Assembly: GCA_037445775.1 (NCBI GenBank)
Contig: JBBIJX010000062.1
Span: 1-9,091, forward strand
Direction: 5' to 3'
From: JBBUX01 sp037445775
Lineage (GTDB): Bacteria; Actinomycetota; Coriobacteriia; Anaerosomatales; PHET01
DNA: 9,091 nucleotides
Shown: positions 1 through 6,412 of the stretch, piece after piece
Layout: every line of letters begins with the position of its first letter
Position numbering within the stretch: the first letter of the stretch is position 1
The notes under the pieces: generated by a model
What the model saw: only the letters and a program-made list of their open reading frames with translations
The model's database searches: none
Told to the model about the DNA's origin: nothing
Program-made: the position numbers and the translations under genes

Positions 1-29
1 GATCTATCAGGCTATCGGGAACCCGGATG

Positions 30-75
30 TGTCCACGATGACGTGACACATCTGTCCACGATGTCCTGAGACATC
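30..75. repeat. two tandem 23-bp imperfect repeats, candidate IS end
   Basis: Units 30-52 and 53-75 both begin TGTCCACGATG and agree at 20 of 23 positions. The second contains a perfect 6-bp inverted repeat (GATGTC 60-65, GACATC 70-75, 4-nt loop). Repeated short boxes like these occur at transposase-binding ends of some insertion sequences such as IS21- or IS481-like elements. No transposase is visible because the window starts at 1, so the IS assignment is an inference. The array ends only 3 nt before the CCA end of the tRNA fragment. Confidence 0.5.
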
Positions 76-78
76 ACA

Positions 79-139
79 TGGCGGAGAGGGAGGGATTCGA
101 ACCCTCGTAGCGGAGGATACCCGCTAAACGGTTTTCGAG
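79..139 (-). tRNA. 3'-half fragment of tRNA-Ser(CGA), probable attachment-site remnant
   Basis: Read on the minus strand, this stretch holds an encoded CCA (79-81), discriminator G (82), the 3' acceptor strand CCTCTCC (83-89) and a perfect T arm with GAGGG/CCCTC around TTCGAAT (90-106). It also has the long variable arm typical of tRNA-Ser, with stem TAGCGG/CCGCTA (107-126), the 3' anticodon-stem strand ACCGT (127-132 region) and the anticodon loop CTCGAAA with anticodon CGA (133-139). Beyond 139 the partner of the anticodon stem is missing: the next five bases cannot pair. No D arm or 5' acceptor strand (GGAGAGG) follows. It is therefore a partial copy and not a working tRNA. Such 3' halves mark one end of an element integrated at a tRNA gene. 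Given the orientation, the element should lie on the higher-coordinate side. Confidence 0.8.
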
Positions 140-270
140 GGGGAACATCGGTACGGATTCACACCACATGATGATCCGGAATTGGAGGCCTGCGACCAAC
201 TGCTCAAGCGATAGACGCCGCCGCTCACCCCGGCCGAACTAGAACTTCTTCTTCTTCCTCATCTTCATCA
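140..270. other. gene-free stretch between the tRNA fragment and abiEii
   Basis: I see no gene here. The part from about 241 to 275 is a low-complexity run of CTT/CAT triplets just beyond the abiEii stop codon. A clear intrinsic terminator for the abiE operon is not visible. A 7-bp hairpin (ACCATCC 276-282, GGATGGT 286-292) sits in the last abiEii codons, but it is followed by purines on the transcribed strand and not by a U tract. Confidence 0.4.
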
Positions 271-1182
271 TCATGACCATCCTCGGGATGGTGCCCACGT
301 CTGGTTGAACTCCTTGCCTGCAGCGGCGGCGGCAGCAGCCGGCATGATGAAGATGATGATGTCGGTGCACACCTCGGACAGACGCTCGGGTGCGGTCAGT
401 GCGGACTTGCGAACGAACGCGCGCCACTGTGCTTGTACATCGTCCGAATCGAAGAAGGCTGGCGTGAGCGCAAGCGGAGGTTCGCCTGAGAGGGGTGTCC
501 CCCGATGGTCGAAGGTCGCCGCCAATGCACCGGCGAGTTGCCGCCCATCGAACTCGTGCGTGCGAGACAGCAGCCATACGTCGTAGAAGTCCTTCATACG
601 ACTGTTCGCTGCACCCCTACTCACCATCGTCTCGTACTTCTCGGCCACCGACGTGTCTGGCAAATAGGCGAGTATCTGTGGCGCATCGAGATCAAGAAGC
701 GTAGGGTACTCGACCCATTCGGGATCAGGCACGATGGCATCATCGATACCGACATCGAGTTTCACTTTGAAGCGTGCTCCGTCTAGGTGACCCGAGACGA
801 TCGCGCGGATACCGGGATAGCGATCTTCGACATTGATCGGCTCGGTCCGCACCTCCCGGTCAAAGACCAGACCGTCCTGCAGGTACTCGACCGCCAAGCA
901 CTCCTGCACCGCCCGTGTTACGGCCTCGGGCGAGTTGTCGATGTAGCCCTGGAAATCGATATCCCGTGTCGGGCGGTTCAAAGGGGTGCCCCACGCGCGG
1001 AGCATGGTGGCCCCCTTGACCACGAGACGGCTCCCCCATTGCGTGCGAGAAAGCCGATATAGGAAGCGCTCAATCGCGTAGTAGACGAGCAACTGATCGA
1101 AGACCTCGTCTCGCTCACGGGCGAGATTGAGCAGGCGGGCGCGAACCGAAGCGGGCACGTTGGTTACATCACGAGGACTCAC
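271..1182 (-). CDS. abiEii: AbiEii/AbiGii-family nucleotidyltransferase toxin
   Basis: This 303-aa protein is the toxin half of an AbiE system. Members of the family act as nucleotidyltransferases in the cytoplasm and cause growth arrest or abortive phage infection when not held by AbiEi. The family motifs appear in order: KGATML at 56-61, the TRDIDF metal-binding DxD at D74/D76, KLDVG at 141-145, AEKYETMVSRG at 180-190 and RMKDFYD at 195-201. The C-terminus, with FIMP near 278, an alanine run and EFNQTW at 291-296, resembles the usual family tail, so the gene looks full length. The start is GTG at 1180-1182. It overlaps the abiEi stop as GTGA, so the two are probably translationally coupled in one transcript. 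The alanine run is coded by mixed GCG/GCA/GCC and is not suspicious. Actual toxicity cannot be read from the sequence. Confidence 0.9.
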   Translation of the reverse strand: MSPRDVTNVPASVRARLLNLARERDEVFDQLLVYYAIERFLYRLSRTQWGSRLVVKGATMLRAWGTPLNRPTRDIDFQGYIDNSPEAVTRAVQECLAVEYLQDGLVFDREVRTEPINVEDRYPGIRAIVSGHLDGARFKVKLDVGIDDAIVPDPEWVEYPTLLDLDAPQILAYLPDTSVAEKYETMVSRGAANSRMKDFYDVWLLSRTHEFDGRQLAGALAATFDHRGTPLSGEPPLALTPAFFDSDDVQAQWRAFVRKSALTAPERLSEVCTDIIIFIMPAAAAAAAGKEFNQTWAPSRGWS

Positions 1183-1793
1183 TGCAACGCCTCAACATAC
1201 GGTCTGATCACACGGTCCACGCGGTCGATCCTCGCGTACTCAAGGACCTCCGCAGGGCTCACCCGCCGAGAGCGCACCGCTTCCTGAAGCGCTTCGATCG
1301 CGACATCGTGCCCTATCCTGTTCCTGAACTTGAAGCAGTCGGCAACGGTCTTCGCCAGCGAGTAGACGCGAATCGTGTTGCCTGCGGTGGTGTGGCTCTC
1401 GATGCCGGCCTTGAAGGCCTCCTCCCCCATGCTGAATACCTGAACGCGCGGGTAGTCGAACCGAGGGGGACGGGTACTTCGAGGAAGTGCAATCTGCACC
1501 GCGCTCGGAATCTGGGTGCCAATCTCGTGATATACCAGCGCGCTCACGAGGCACACCACCGCCTTGGGAACTCGTCGCAGCACTGCAGCGAGGTCCGGGC
1601 TTCCGGGGAGCGGAGACGACGCCAGCACGTAGACCCCCCGGCTCAGAGGCTCGAGCAGGCCGTTGTCCCTCATCCAGTAGAGAGTCCTACGATGGATGCC
1701 CGCATCAAGCGCCTCCCCTGTGCGCATCACCCCGTGGTGCGCGCGGAAGATGCCCTCAGCGGCCGCTATGGCTGTGTCCGTTGGCTCTCGCAT
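1179..1793 (-). CDS. abiEi: AbiEi-family antitoxin and transcriptional repressor
   Basis: This 204-aa protein is the antitoxin half of the AbiE pair. Residues 5-60 form a winged-helix DNA-binding region (GVMRTGEALDAGIHRRTLYW, then RGVYVL at 52-57). Residues 75-200 match the AbiEi C-terminal domain, with CLVSALVYHEIGTQIP from 81 and a conserved IRVYSLAKTVADCFKFRNRIG block at 141-161. Characterised AbiEi proteins repress their own operon by binding inverted repeats in the promoter, and they also neutralise AbiEii. That fits the long inverted repeat directly upstream here. The ATG at 1791-1793 has no Shine-Dalgarno sequence before it. A possible -10 box lies 7 nt upstream, suggesting a leaderless mRNA. 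It precedes abiEii with a 4-nt overlap, in the order typical of abiE operons. Confidence 0.88.
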   Translation of the reverse strand: MREPTDTAIAAAEGIFRAHHGVMRTGEALDAGIHRRTLYWMRDNGLLEPLSRGVYVLASSPLPGSPDLAAVLRRVPKAVVCLVSALVYHEIGTQIPSAVQIALPRSTRPPRFDYPRVQVFSMGEEAFKAGIESHTTAGNTIRVYSLAKTVADCFKFRNRIGHDVAIEALQEAVRSRRVSPAEVLEYARIDRVDRVIRPYVEALQ

Positions 1794-1829
1794 GGGACAA
1801 ATACTACAACACTTGTGAATAACTGTTGC
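1793..1829 (-). promoter_or_regulatory. candidate leaderless promoter of abiEi-abiEii
   Basis: On the minus strand a -10-like TAGTAT (1801-1806) lies 7 nt before the abiEi ATG. A weak -35-like GCAACA (1824-1829) sits 17 nt further upstream. Transcription would then start at or next to the ATG, which agrees with the lack of a ribosome-binding site. Both boxes lie inside the inverted repeat, so bound repressor would block polymerase. The -35 match is poor (3 of 6), so this call is tentative. Confidence 0.4.
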
Positions 1830-1841
1830 ACTATTTGTCCC
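1794..1841. promoter_or_regulatory. 48-bp inverted-repeat operator of the abiE operon
   Basis: Arms at 1794-1810 and 1825-1841 (GGGACAAATA at the outer end) match at 15 of 17 positions around a 14-nt AT-rich centre. The left arm touches the abiEi ATG. Known AbiEi repressors bind paired inverted repeats in their own promoters, so this is the natural autoregulatory site. Binding itself is inferred. The far arm could also influence the divergent CoiA-like gene. Confidence 0.7.
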
Positions 1842-1926
1842 AAGAGGGCAGAGCGCGGGCTCCAGATGATGTCAGAGCGAGTCGATACCCTGTGTGGCGG
1901 AGCATTCGGTCAGGCGAGGGGGTCGC

Positions 1927-2145
1927 GTGACAGAGGAACTCAAGGTGCCTCTCGGCAGACGTGCCGACGGAACGATTGTGCACATCACTGAACTCACTGA
2001 GGCCGAGAACGGCCTCGCATGCAAGTGCACCTGCCCCGAGTGTGGGCAGCGGCTCCAAGCACGCAACATGGGCAAGATCAGGATTCCCCACTTCGCTCAT
2101 AGCACGCAGGTTACATGCGAGGGGGCAATCGAGTCCGCGCGTTAA
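1927..2145 (+). CDS. CoiA-like zinc-ribbon protein, 5' remnant truncated by the IS
   Basis: This is a 72-aa open frame from GTG 1927, with a GAGGGGG ribosome-binding site ending 4 nt before it. An in-frame GTG at 1894 has no such site. The sequence shows a basic N-terminus, DGTIVHI at 14-20, then CPECGQRL at 36-43 and IPHFAH at 53-58, a C-x2-C plus H-F-x-H pattern. This resembles the N-terminal zinc-ribbon part of CoiA-like competence/nuclease-domain proteins. Those are normally several times longer and continue into a nuclease domain after a CEGAIESA-like stretch. Here that stretch (64-71) is the end, and the TAA stop at 2143-2145 falls on the left inverted repeat of the insertion element. 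I therefore read it as a broken gene. The missing 3' part is not found on the other side of the element. The CoiA link is from recall of the motif. Confidence 0.6.
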   Translation: MTEELKVPLGRRADGTIVHITELTEAENGLACKCTCPECGQRLQARNMGKIRIPHFAHSTQVTCEGAIESAR

Positions 2146-2169
2146 CGTCCCCGGAAGTGGTGTACGAAG
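2145..2169 (+). repeat. left terminal inverted repeat of the IS256-family element
   Basis: This 25-nt arm starts ACGTCCCC and contains the core AAGTGGTGTA. It agrees with the reverse complement of 3515-3539 at 21 of 25 positions. The outermost base could be offset by one or two nucleotides. Confidence 0.8.
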
Positions 2170-2244
2170 GCCCGGCCGCCTGACATGAGGCGGCCACTGC
2201 TCCATCCTCGAGGGTGTTCGAAGCCCGAGACCGAGGAGGAGACA

Positions 2245-3486
2245 GTGACCAAGGACAACATGGACCGACTGGCGTGGTTGCGCAAGACGCTCGAGGACGC
2301 GGATCTCGACGTGATGCGCGAGATGCTGCGTGTCTTCGCAGAGGAACTGATGGGCGCCGAGGCCGACGCGATCTGCGGTGCAGGCTTTCGCGAGCGCAGT
2401 GATGAGCGGGTGAACCGCCGCAACGGCTACCGCGAGCGCGAGCTCGACACGCGTGTGGGCACGATCGCACTCGCCGTGCCCAAGCTGCGCGAGGGCACCT
2501 ACTACCCGGACTGGCTGCTCGAGAACCGAAGGCGCGCCGAGCGTGCGCTCGTGGCCGTGATCGCCGAGTGCTACGTGCGCGGGGTCTCGACCAGGCGCGT
2601 GGACGGACTCGTCAAGACGCTCGGCATCGAGGGCATCTCGAAATCACAGGTCTCGCGCATGGCCAAGACGCTCGACGAGGAGGTCGCGGCCTTCAGAAGC
2701 CGTCCGCTCGACGGCGGAGGCTACCCCTACCTGTGGGTGGACGCGCTCGCGATCCGCGTGCGAGAGGGCGGACGCGTGGTGAAAGTCGCCTGCATCGTCG
2801 CCACTGCCGTCAACGCGGAAGGCAGGCGTGAGATCGTGGGCGTGGACACGTTCACAGAAGAGAGCGGGGCTTCTTGGACGGCGTTCCTGCGCGGACTTGT
2901 GGCCCGCGGGCTCTCGGGCGTCAAGCTCGTGATCTCCGACTCGCACAAGGGACTCATCTCAGCGATCGAGGCCGTGTTGCCCGGAGCCGCTTGGCAGCGG
3001 TGCCGTACCCACTTCATGCGAAACGTGCTCTGCCGGGTGCCACGCTCCGCCCAGCCGTTCGTGGCCACCCTCGTTCGCACCATCTTCGCCCAGCCGTGCC
3101 CCGAAGAGGTCGCAGCGCAGCTCGCCCGCGTCGTCGAGCAGCTCGAAGGACGCTTCCCCGACGTGGCGATGATGCTTGAAGACGCTGCGGCGGACATCAC
3201 GGCGTTCTCGACGTTCCCCGTCTGCCACTGGCGTCAGATCTGGTCCAACAACCCGCAGGAGCGCCTCAACCGCGAGATCCGGCGCAGGAGCGATGTGGTG
3301 GGCATCTTCCCGGACCGCGGCAGCATCATCAGGCTCGTGGGCTCGGTGCTCTCCGAACAGCACGACGAGTGGCAGGTAAGCCGGCGCTACATGTCGATCG
3401 AGTCCATCGAGAAGACGATGCAGCCGGTCCTCGTCGTCGCCGACGGGCTCGATCAGGAGGTGGTGCCCGCGCTCATGGCCGGCTGA
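2245..3486 (+). CDS. IS256-family DDE transposase
   Basis: This 413-aa protein cuts and rejoins the ends of its own element. The start is GTG 2245, preceded by GGAGGAG with a spacing near 5 nt, giving the usual N-terminus VTKDNMDRLAW. An in-frame ATG at 2185 would add 20 atypical residues next to the inverted repeat. The catalytic triad is visible: D166 in YLWVDAL, D232 in VISDSHKGL and E339 in SNNPQERLN. The family motif QRCRTHFMRN is at 251-260 (C253, H256). RVNRRNGYRER at 55-65 and ISKSQVSRM at 131-139 belong to the N-terminal DNA-binding part. The length is normal for the family and there is no frameshift, so the enzyme is probably functional. Confidence 0.95.
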   Translation: MTKDNMDRLAWLRKTLEDADLDVMREMLRVFAEELMGAEADAICGAGFRERSDERVNRRNGYRERELDTRVGTIALAVPKLREGTYYPDWLLENRRRAERALVAVIAECYVRGVSTRRVDGLVKTLGIEGISKSQVSRMAKTLDEEVAAFRSRPLDGGGYPYLWVDALAIRVREGGRVVKVACIVATAVNAEGRREIVGVDTFTEESGASWTAFLRGLVARGLSGVKLVISDSHKGLISAIEAVLPGAAWQRCRTHFMRNVLCRVPRSAQPFVATLVRTIFAQPCPEEVAAQLARVVEQLEGRFPDVAMMLEDAAADITAFSTFPVCHWRQIWSNNPQERLNREIRRRSDVVGIFPDRGSIIRLVGSVLSEQHDEWQVSRRYMSIESIEKTMQPVLVVADGLDQEVVPALMAG

Positions 3487-3514
3487 GTGAGATACTCGAG
3501 GCCGGAGCAGAGGG

Positions 3515-3539
3515 CTTCATACACCACTTGACGGGACGT
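3515..3539 (-). repeat. right terminal inverted repeat of the IS256-family element
   Basis: It lies 28 nt after the transposase stop. Its reverse complement begins ACGTCCCGTC and has the same AAGTGGTGTA core as the left end, with 21 of 25 positions identical. Confidence 0.8.
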
Positions 3540-3605
3540 GGCCCGAGAGAATCGCCCTCGTATGCCGGTGCCGGACGATCCGACAGTGACCGGCAACGCG
3601 CCGCA

Positions 3606-3634
3606 TTGACAGCGGAATCGCAAGCGGATTCACT
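3606..3634 (+). promoter_or_regulatory. candidate sigma-70-type promoter for purEK
   Basis: A perfect TTGACA (-35, 3606-3611) is followed after 17 nt by a weak -10, TTCACT (3629-3634). This would leave a leader of about 90 nt before purE. A GAATC/GATTC inverted repeat lies inside the spacer. The strong -35 and correct spacing support it and the poor -10 argues against it. No purine-type riboswitch aptamer is recognisable in the leader. Confidence 0.4.
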
Positions 3635-3732
3635 GGGAGTGACCCCGGGACCCTCCGGCGGCACCGTACGAGACCGGCTCGCCACACCTCGACACCGGTT
3701 CACCACACGGACGAGAGGATGCGTGATTCTGG

Positions 3733-4251
3733 ATGTCCGCCGAGAAGAAGATGCCGAAGCCCCTGGTAGGGGTGATAATGGGCTCCACGTCCGACTGGGA
3801 GACCCTGCGGCATACCGCCGAGACCCTCGATAGTCTCGGCATCGCGTACGAGACGAGGGTGGTGTCCGCCCACCGGACACCGGACCTCCTGTTCGAGTAC
3901 GCCGAGAGCGCGGCCCCCCGCGGCATCGAGGTCATAATCGCGGGCGCCGGAGGCTCGGCGCACCTCCCGGGCATGACCGCCGCGAAGACCGCGCTGCCCG
4001 TGCTGGGGGTGCCGGTTCAGTCCGCCGCCTTCAACGGACTTGACTCGCTTCTGTCCATCGTCCAGATGCCCGCCGGTATCCCGGTGGGGACTCTCGCCGT
4101 CGGACGCGCCGGAGCGGTGAACGCCGCGCTGCTGAGCGCCAGCATCCTCGGCGGCAAGCATCCGGAGATCGCGGCCGCGCTCGACGGATTCCGCACGAGG
4201 CAGACCCGGTCGGTGCTCGAGCGGTCCGACCCCTCCGCACCGCACTCGTGA
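3733..4251 (+). CDS. purE: N5-carboxyaminoimidazole ribonucleotide mutase (class I PurE)
   Basis: This 172-aa cytoplasmic enzyme moves the carboxylate of N5-CAIR to C4, giving CAIR in de novo purine synthesis. Class I hallmarks are present: MGSTSDW at 16-22 for phosphate binding, SAHRTP at 45-50 with the catalytic His47, and AGAGGSAHLPGM at 70-81. The block VQSAAFNGLDSLLSIVQMP starts at 95, followed by GIPVGTLAVGRAGAVNAALL. Length and motifs fit the octameric bacterial enzyme that works with PurK. The ATG at 3733 is 13 nt past a GAGAGGA sequence, which is rather far. ATG 3751 (MPKPLVGV) is an alternative start. Its stop overlaps the purK start by 4 nt. The region upstream is the IS256 flank, so its native promoter may have been altered. 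Confidence 0.96.
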   Translation: MSAEKKMPKPLVGVIMGSTSDWETLRHTAETLDSLGIAYETRVVSAHRTPDLLFEYAESAAPRGIEVIIAGAGGSAHLPGMTAAKTALPVLGVPVQSAAFNGLDSLLSIVQMPAGIPVGTLAVGRAGAVNAALLSASILGGKHPEIAAALDGFRTRQTRSVLERSDPSAPHS

Positions 4252-5417
4252 GAGTCGGTCTGCTCGGAGCCGGGCAACTCGCGGGGATGCTGGCGGACGC
4301 CGGCATCGCGCTCGGCATGACGCACACCCTACTCTCGCCGGTTCCCGATTCATGCGCCGCTCCGCGGGGTGACTTCGTGTGCGGCGACTTCGACGACGTC
4401 CAGGCACTGGCGCGGTTGACCGATGGCGTCGACGTCGTCACCTACGAGTTCGAGAACGTGCCCCTGGCGGCTGTCGAATGGTGTGCGGACCGGGTTCCCG
4501 TTCGGCCCTCTGCGGCAGCGCTGAGGGTCGCGCAGGACCGGCTCTCCGAGAAGCGATTCTTCCAGCACCTTGGCATTCCCGTCCCCGCGTACACGGCGGT
4601 GAACTCGCTGGACGAGTTGCACCAGGCCGTGAACCGGCACGGCGTTCCCGCCGTGCTTAAGACCCGGACGTTCGGCTACGACGGCAAGGGCCAGGTCGTC
4701 GTGCGCGACACCGCTCCCCAGTCACTTTCGGTGGCTTGGGATACGATCGGACGAGTCCCTGCCATCCTCGAGGAGCTCGTCTCGTTCCAGCGCGAGCTCT
4801 CCGTCATCGCCGTGCGCGCCATCGACGGCTCGCAGGCCTTCTACCCCCTCAACGAGAACTGGCATCGCGAGGGCATCCTGCGTCTCACCGTGGGAAGGGC
4901 CGGGGATCCCAGGCAGGGTCTCGCCGAGGAGTACGCCCGGCGCCTACTCGCCGATCTCGACTACGTCGGGACGCTGGCCCTCGAGTTGTTCGAGGTGAAC
5001 GGGCGCCTCCTGGCCAACGAGTTGGCTCCGCGGGTGCACAACAGCGGTCACTGGACCATCGAGGGCGCGACGACGTCGCAGTTCGAGAACCACATGCGCG
5101 CGATCTGCGGACTGCCGCTCGGTCCCACCGGCCAACCGAGACCGGCGGCCATGGTCAACCTCGTCGGATCCGTGCCCGACCGCGAGTTCGTGCGCCGGAT
5201 TCCCGGTGCGGTGCTGCACGCATACGGCAAGTCCGAATCCCCGGGCCGCAAAGTCGGCCACATAACGCTTGTCGGAGACGAGGACGAGCAGGACCGGTTC
5301 ATGGCACGGATCGCGTGTGCCCTGCGTCACGCCGGAGAGGCCGGTATCGCCGACGCCATCGACCCCGGCGGCGCGGACACCCCTGATCGCGTGGCGGAGG
5401 CCGCACCCCCGGACTAG
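4248..5417 (+). CDS. purK: N5-carboxyaminoimidazole ribonucleotide synthase (ATP-grasp PurK)
   Basis: This 389-aa enzyme uses ATP and bicarbonate to carboxylate aminoimidazole ribotide to N5-CAIR, the substrate of PurE. Residues 1-90 form the N-terminal preATP-grasp domain, with GLLGAGQLAGM at 4-14 and YEFENVP at 66-72. The ATP-grasp fold follows, with LKTRTFGYDGKGQ at 137-149, EELVSFQRELSVIAVR at 175-190 and NELAPRVHNSGHWTIE at 257-272. The C-terminal part carries VNLVGSVP at 303-310 and LHAYGKSESPGRKVGHI at 323-339. The GTG start overlaps the purE stop as GTGA, so the two are translationally coupled in one operon. The last 20 or so residues are a disordered, proline- and alanine-rich tail. 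No defect is visible. Confidence 0.96.
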   Translation: MRVGLLGAGQLAGMLADAGIALGMTHTLLSPVPDSCAAPRGDFVCGDFDDVQALARLTDGVDVVTYEFENVPLAAVEWCADRVPVRPSAAALRVAQDRLSEKRFFQHLGIPVPAYTAVNSLDELHQAVNRHGVPAVLKTRTFGYDGKGQVVVRDTAPQSLSVAWDTIGRVPAILEELVSFQRELSVIAVRAIDGSQAFYPLNENWHREGILRLTVGRAGDPRQGLAEEYARRLLADLDYVGTLALELFEVNGRLLANELAPRVHNSGHWTIEGATTSQFENHMRAICGLPLGPTGQPRPAAMVNLVGSVPDREFVRRIPGAVLHAYGKSESPGRKVGHITLVGDEDEQDRFMARIACALRHAGEAGIADAIDPGGADTPDRVAEAAPPD

Positions 5418-5433
5418 CCCGGGTCTATCGGAT

Positions 5434-6309
5434 ATGGAGACGGAGACCGAACGCTTGGTGCCCGGAGGAAGCGCATACGCCGGGGAACGCATCTCGCTTC
5501 TCACCCGGCATGGTAAGGAGCGCGTCATCGCGCCCGCGCTCGAGGGACCGCTCGGGTGCACCGTCGAGCTCGTCTCCGGCTACGACACGGACCGGCTCGG
5601 CACCTTCACACGTGAGACGCCGCGCCATGGCAGCCAGCTGGATGCCGCGACCCGGAAGGCCCGGATCGGCCTGGCGCTGCTCGGCGCATCGGTCGGCGTC
5701 GCGAGCGAAGGCTCGTTCGACCGCGACCCCTTCACGGGCCTGCTTCCCTGGAACATCGAGATCGTCGTACTCGTCGACGACGCCCGCGGAGTCACGCTGG
5801 TCGGCTCCGCCCAGGGGGCCGCGAAGTCGGGTCACCTCTACGCGGACACGTGGGAGGCGGCCGAGCGTTTCGCCCGGCAGTCGGGCTTCCCGGAGCATGG
5901 GCTCGTCGTACGGCCCGACAACGCCGATGACGGGCGCATCATCAAGGGTCTCCAGTCGTGGGAATCCTACGCCGAGGCATTCTGGCGGTCCAAGGCGCTT
6001 GCCGCGAGCGGGATGGCCTTCGTCGAGGTTGACCTCCGCGCACACGCCAACCCGACCAGGATGGGACTGATCCGCCTCGCAGCTGAGGACCTGGCGTCCA
6101 GGGCGTGCTCCCTCTGTCCGTCGTGCGAGGCCCCCGGCTTCTGGGTGGTCGAGCGACGAGGCGGGCTTCCCTGCGCCTCGTGCGGGTTTCCCACCCGCGA
6201 GACGCTGTCCGAGGTCTGGGGCTGCGCGCGCTGCGATGTGCGCGAAGACCGTGAGGTACGCCACGGCGGGCGCGCCGACCCGGGCCGGTGCGACATCTGC
6301 AACCCGTGA
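5434..6309 (+). CDS. DUF6671-family zinc-ribbon protein, function unknown
   Basis: This protein of 291 aa, counted from ATG 5434, begins 16 nt after the purK stop and is probably in the same transcript. I recognise the DUF6671 pattern: LLTRHGKERVIAP at 22-34, DTDRLGTFTRETPR at 51-64, ASEGSFDRDPFTGLLPWN at 90-107, and FVEVDLRAHANPTRMG at 196-211. The C-terminus has four CxxC pairs (228/231, 247/250, 264/267, 286/289), enough for two zinc ribbons, with PGFWVVERRGGLPC between the first two. No signal peptide or membrane helix is seen. The open frame continues upstream into purK, but that N-terminus does not resemble the family. No Shine-Dalgarno sequence is evident at 5434. No biochemical role is known to me; the position suggests a link to purine or carbon metabolism, but that is only context. 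Confidence 0.82.
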   Translation: METETERLVPGGSAYAGERISLLTRHGKERVIAPALEGPLGCTVELVSGYDTDRLGTFTRETPRHGSQLDAATRKARIGLALLGASVGVASEGSFDRDPFTGLLPWNIEIVVLVDDARGVTLVGSAQGAAKSGHLYADTWEAAERFARQSGFPEHGLVVRPDNADDGRIIKGLQSWESYAEAFWRSKALAASGMAFVEVDLRAHANPTRMGLIRLAAEDLASRACSLCPSCEAPGFWVVERRGGLPCASCGFPTRETLSEVWGCARCDVREDREVRHGGRADPGRCDICNP

Positions 6310-6383
6310 TCCCGGTGACCCGACTCCACTCGTCGGCGGTCATGGCCCGTCGAAGCACCAATCATCTCCGTGACTGCGACGAA

Positions 6384-6412
6384 TTGAGAAACCGTCCGCG
6401 AAGCTGTATCTT
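6384..6412 (+). promoter_or_regulatory. candidate sigma-70-type promoter of sbtA
   Basis: TTGAGA (6384-6389) and TATCTT (6407-6412) are 17 nt apart, matching consensus at 5 of 6 and 4 of 6 positions. The transcript would start near 6419 and carry a leader of about 65 nt. An AGGAGAG ribosome-binding site lies at 6466-6472, 11 nt before the ATG, somewhat far. Confidence 0.55.

Larger units (their letters stand above)
2145..3539 (+). mobile_element. IS256-family insertion sequence, about 1.4 kb
   Basis: The element consists of one intact transposase gene between imperfect inverted repeats at 2145-2169 and 3515-3539. Its length fits the IS256 family. IS256-type insertions normally duplicate 8-9 bp of target, but the flanks (CGCGCGTT before, GGCCCGAG after) do not match. 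This holds even when the boundary is shifted by a few bases. Either the insertion was followed by an adjacent deletion, or two copies recombined. It interrupts the CoiA-like gene and forms the border between accessory genes and the purE region. Confidence 0.82.

Noticed and set aside
79..160. A complete functional tRNA-Ser on the minus strand.
   Set aside because: Bases 140-144 cannot pair with the anticodon stem, and no D arm or matching 5' acceptor strand follows in the next 150 nt.
260..355. 12-bp inverted repeat (CATCTTCATCAT 260-271 and its complement 344-355).
   Set aside because: Both arms are low-complexity ATG/AAG triplet runs, one of them coding for the isoleucine-rich end of AbiEii; chance is the simpler explanation.
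1308..1991. Long plus-strand open frame (227 codons) opposite abiEi.
   Set aside because: It is antisense to a well-supported gene, has arginine- and histidine-rich composition with no family pattern, and runs across the abiE operator.
2185..2244. ATG 2185 as the transposase start.
   Set aside because: GTG 2245 has a strong ribosome-binding site and gives the usual IS256 N-terminus; the extension is not family-like.
5269..5433. N-terminal extension of the DUF6671 protein into purK.
   Set aside because: The extra 55 residues are out-of-frame purK sequence rich in Arg, Pro and Ser and do not resemble the family; ATG 5434 gives the expected N-terminus.
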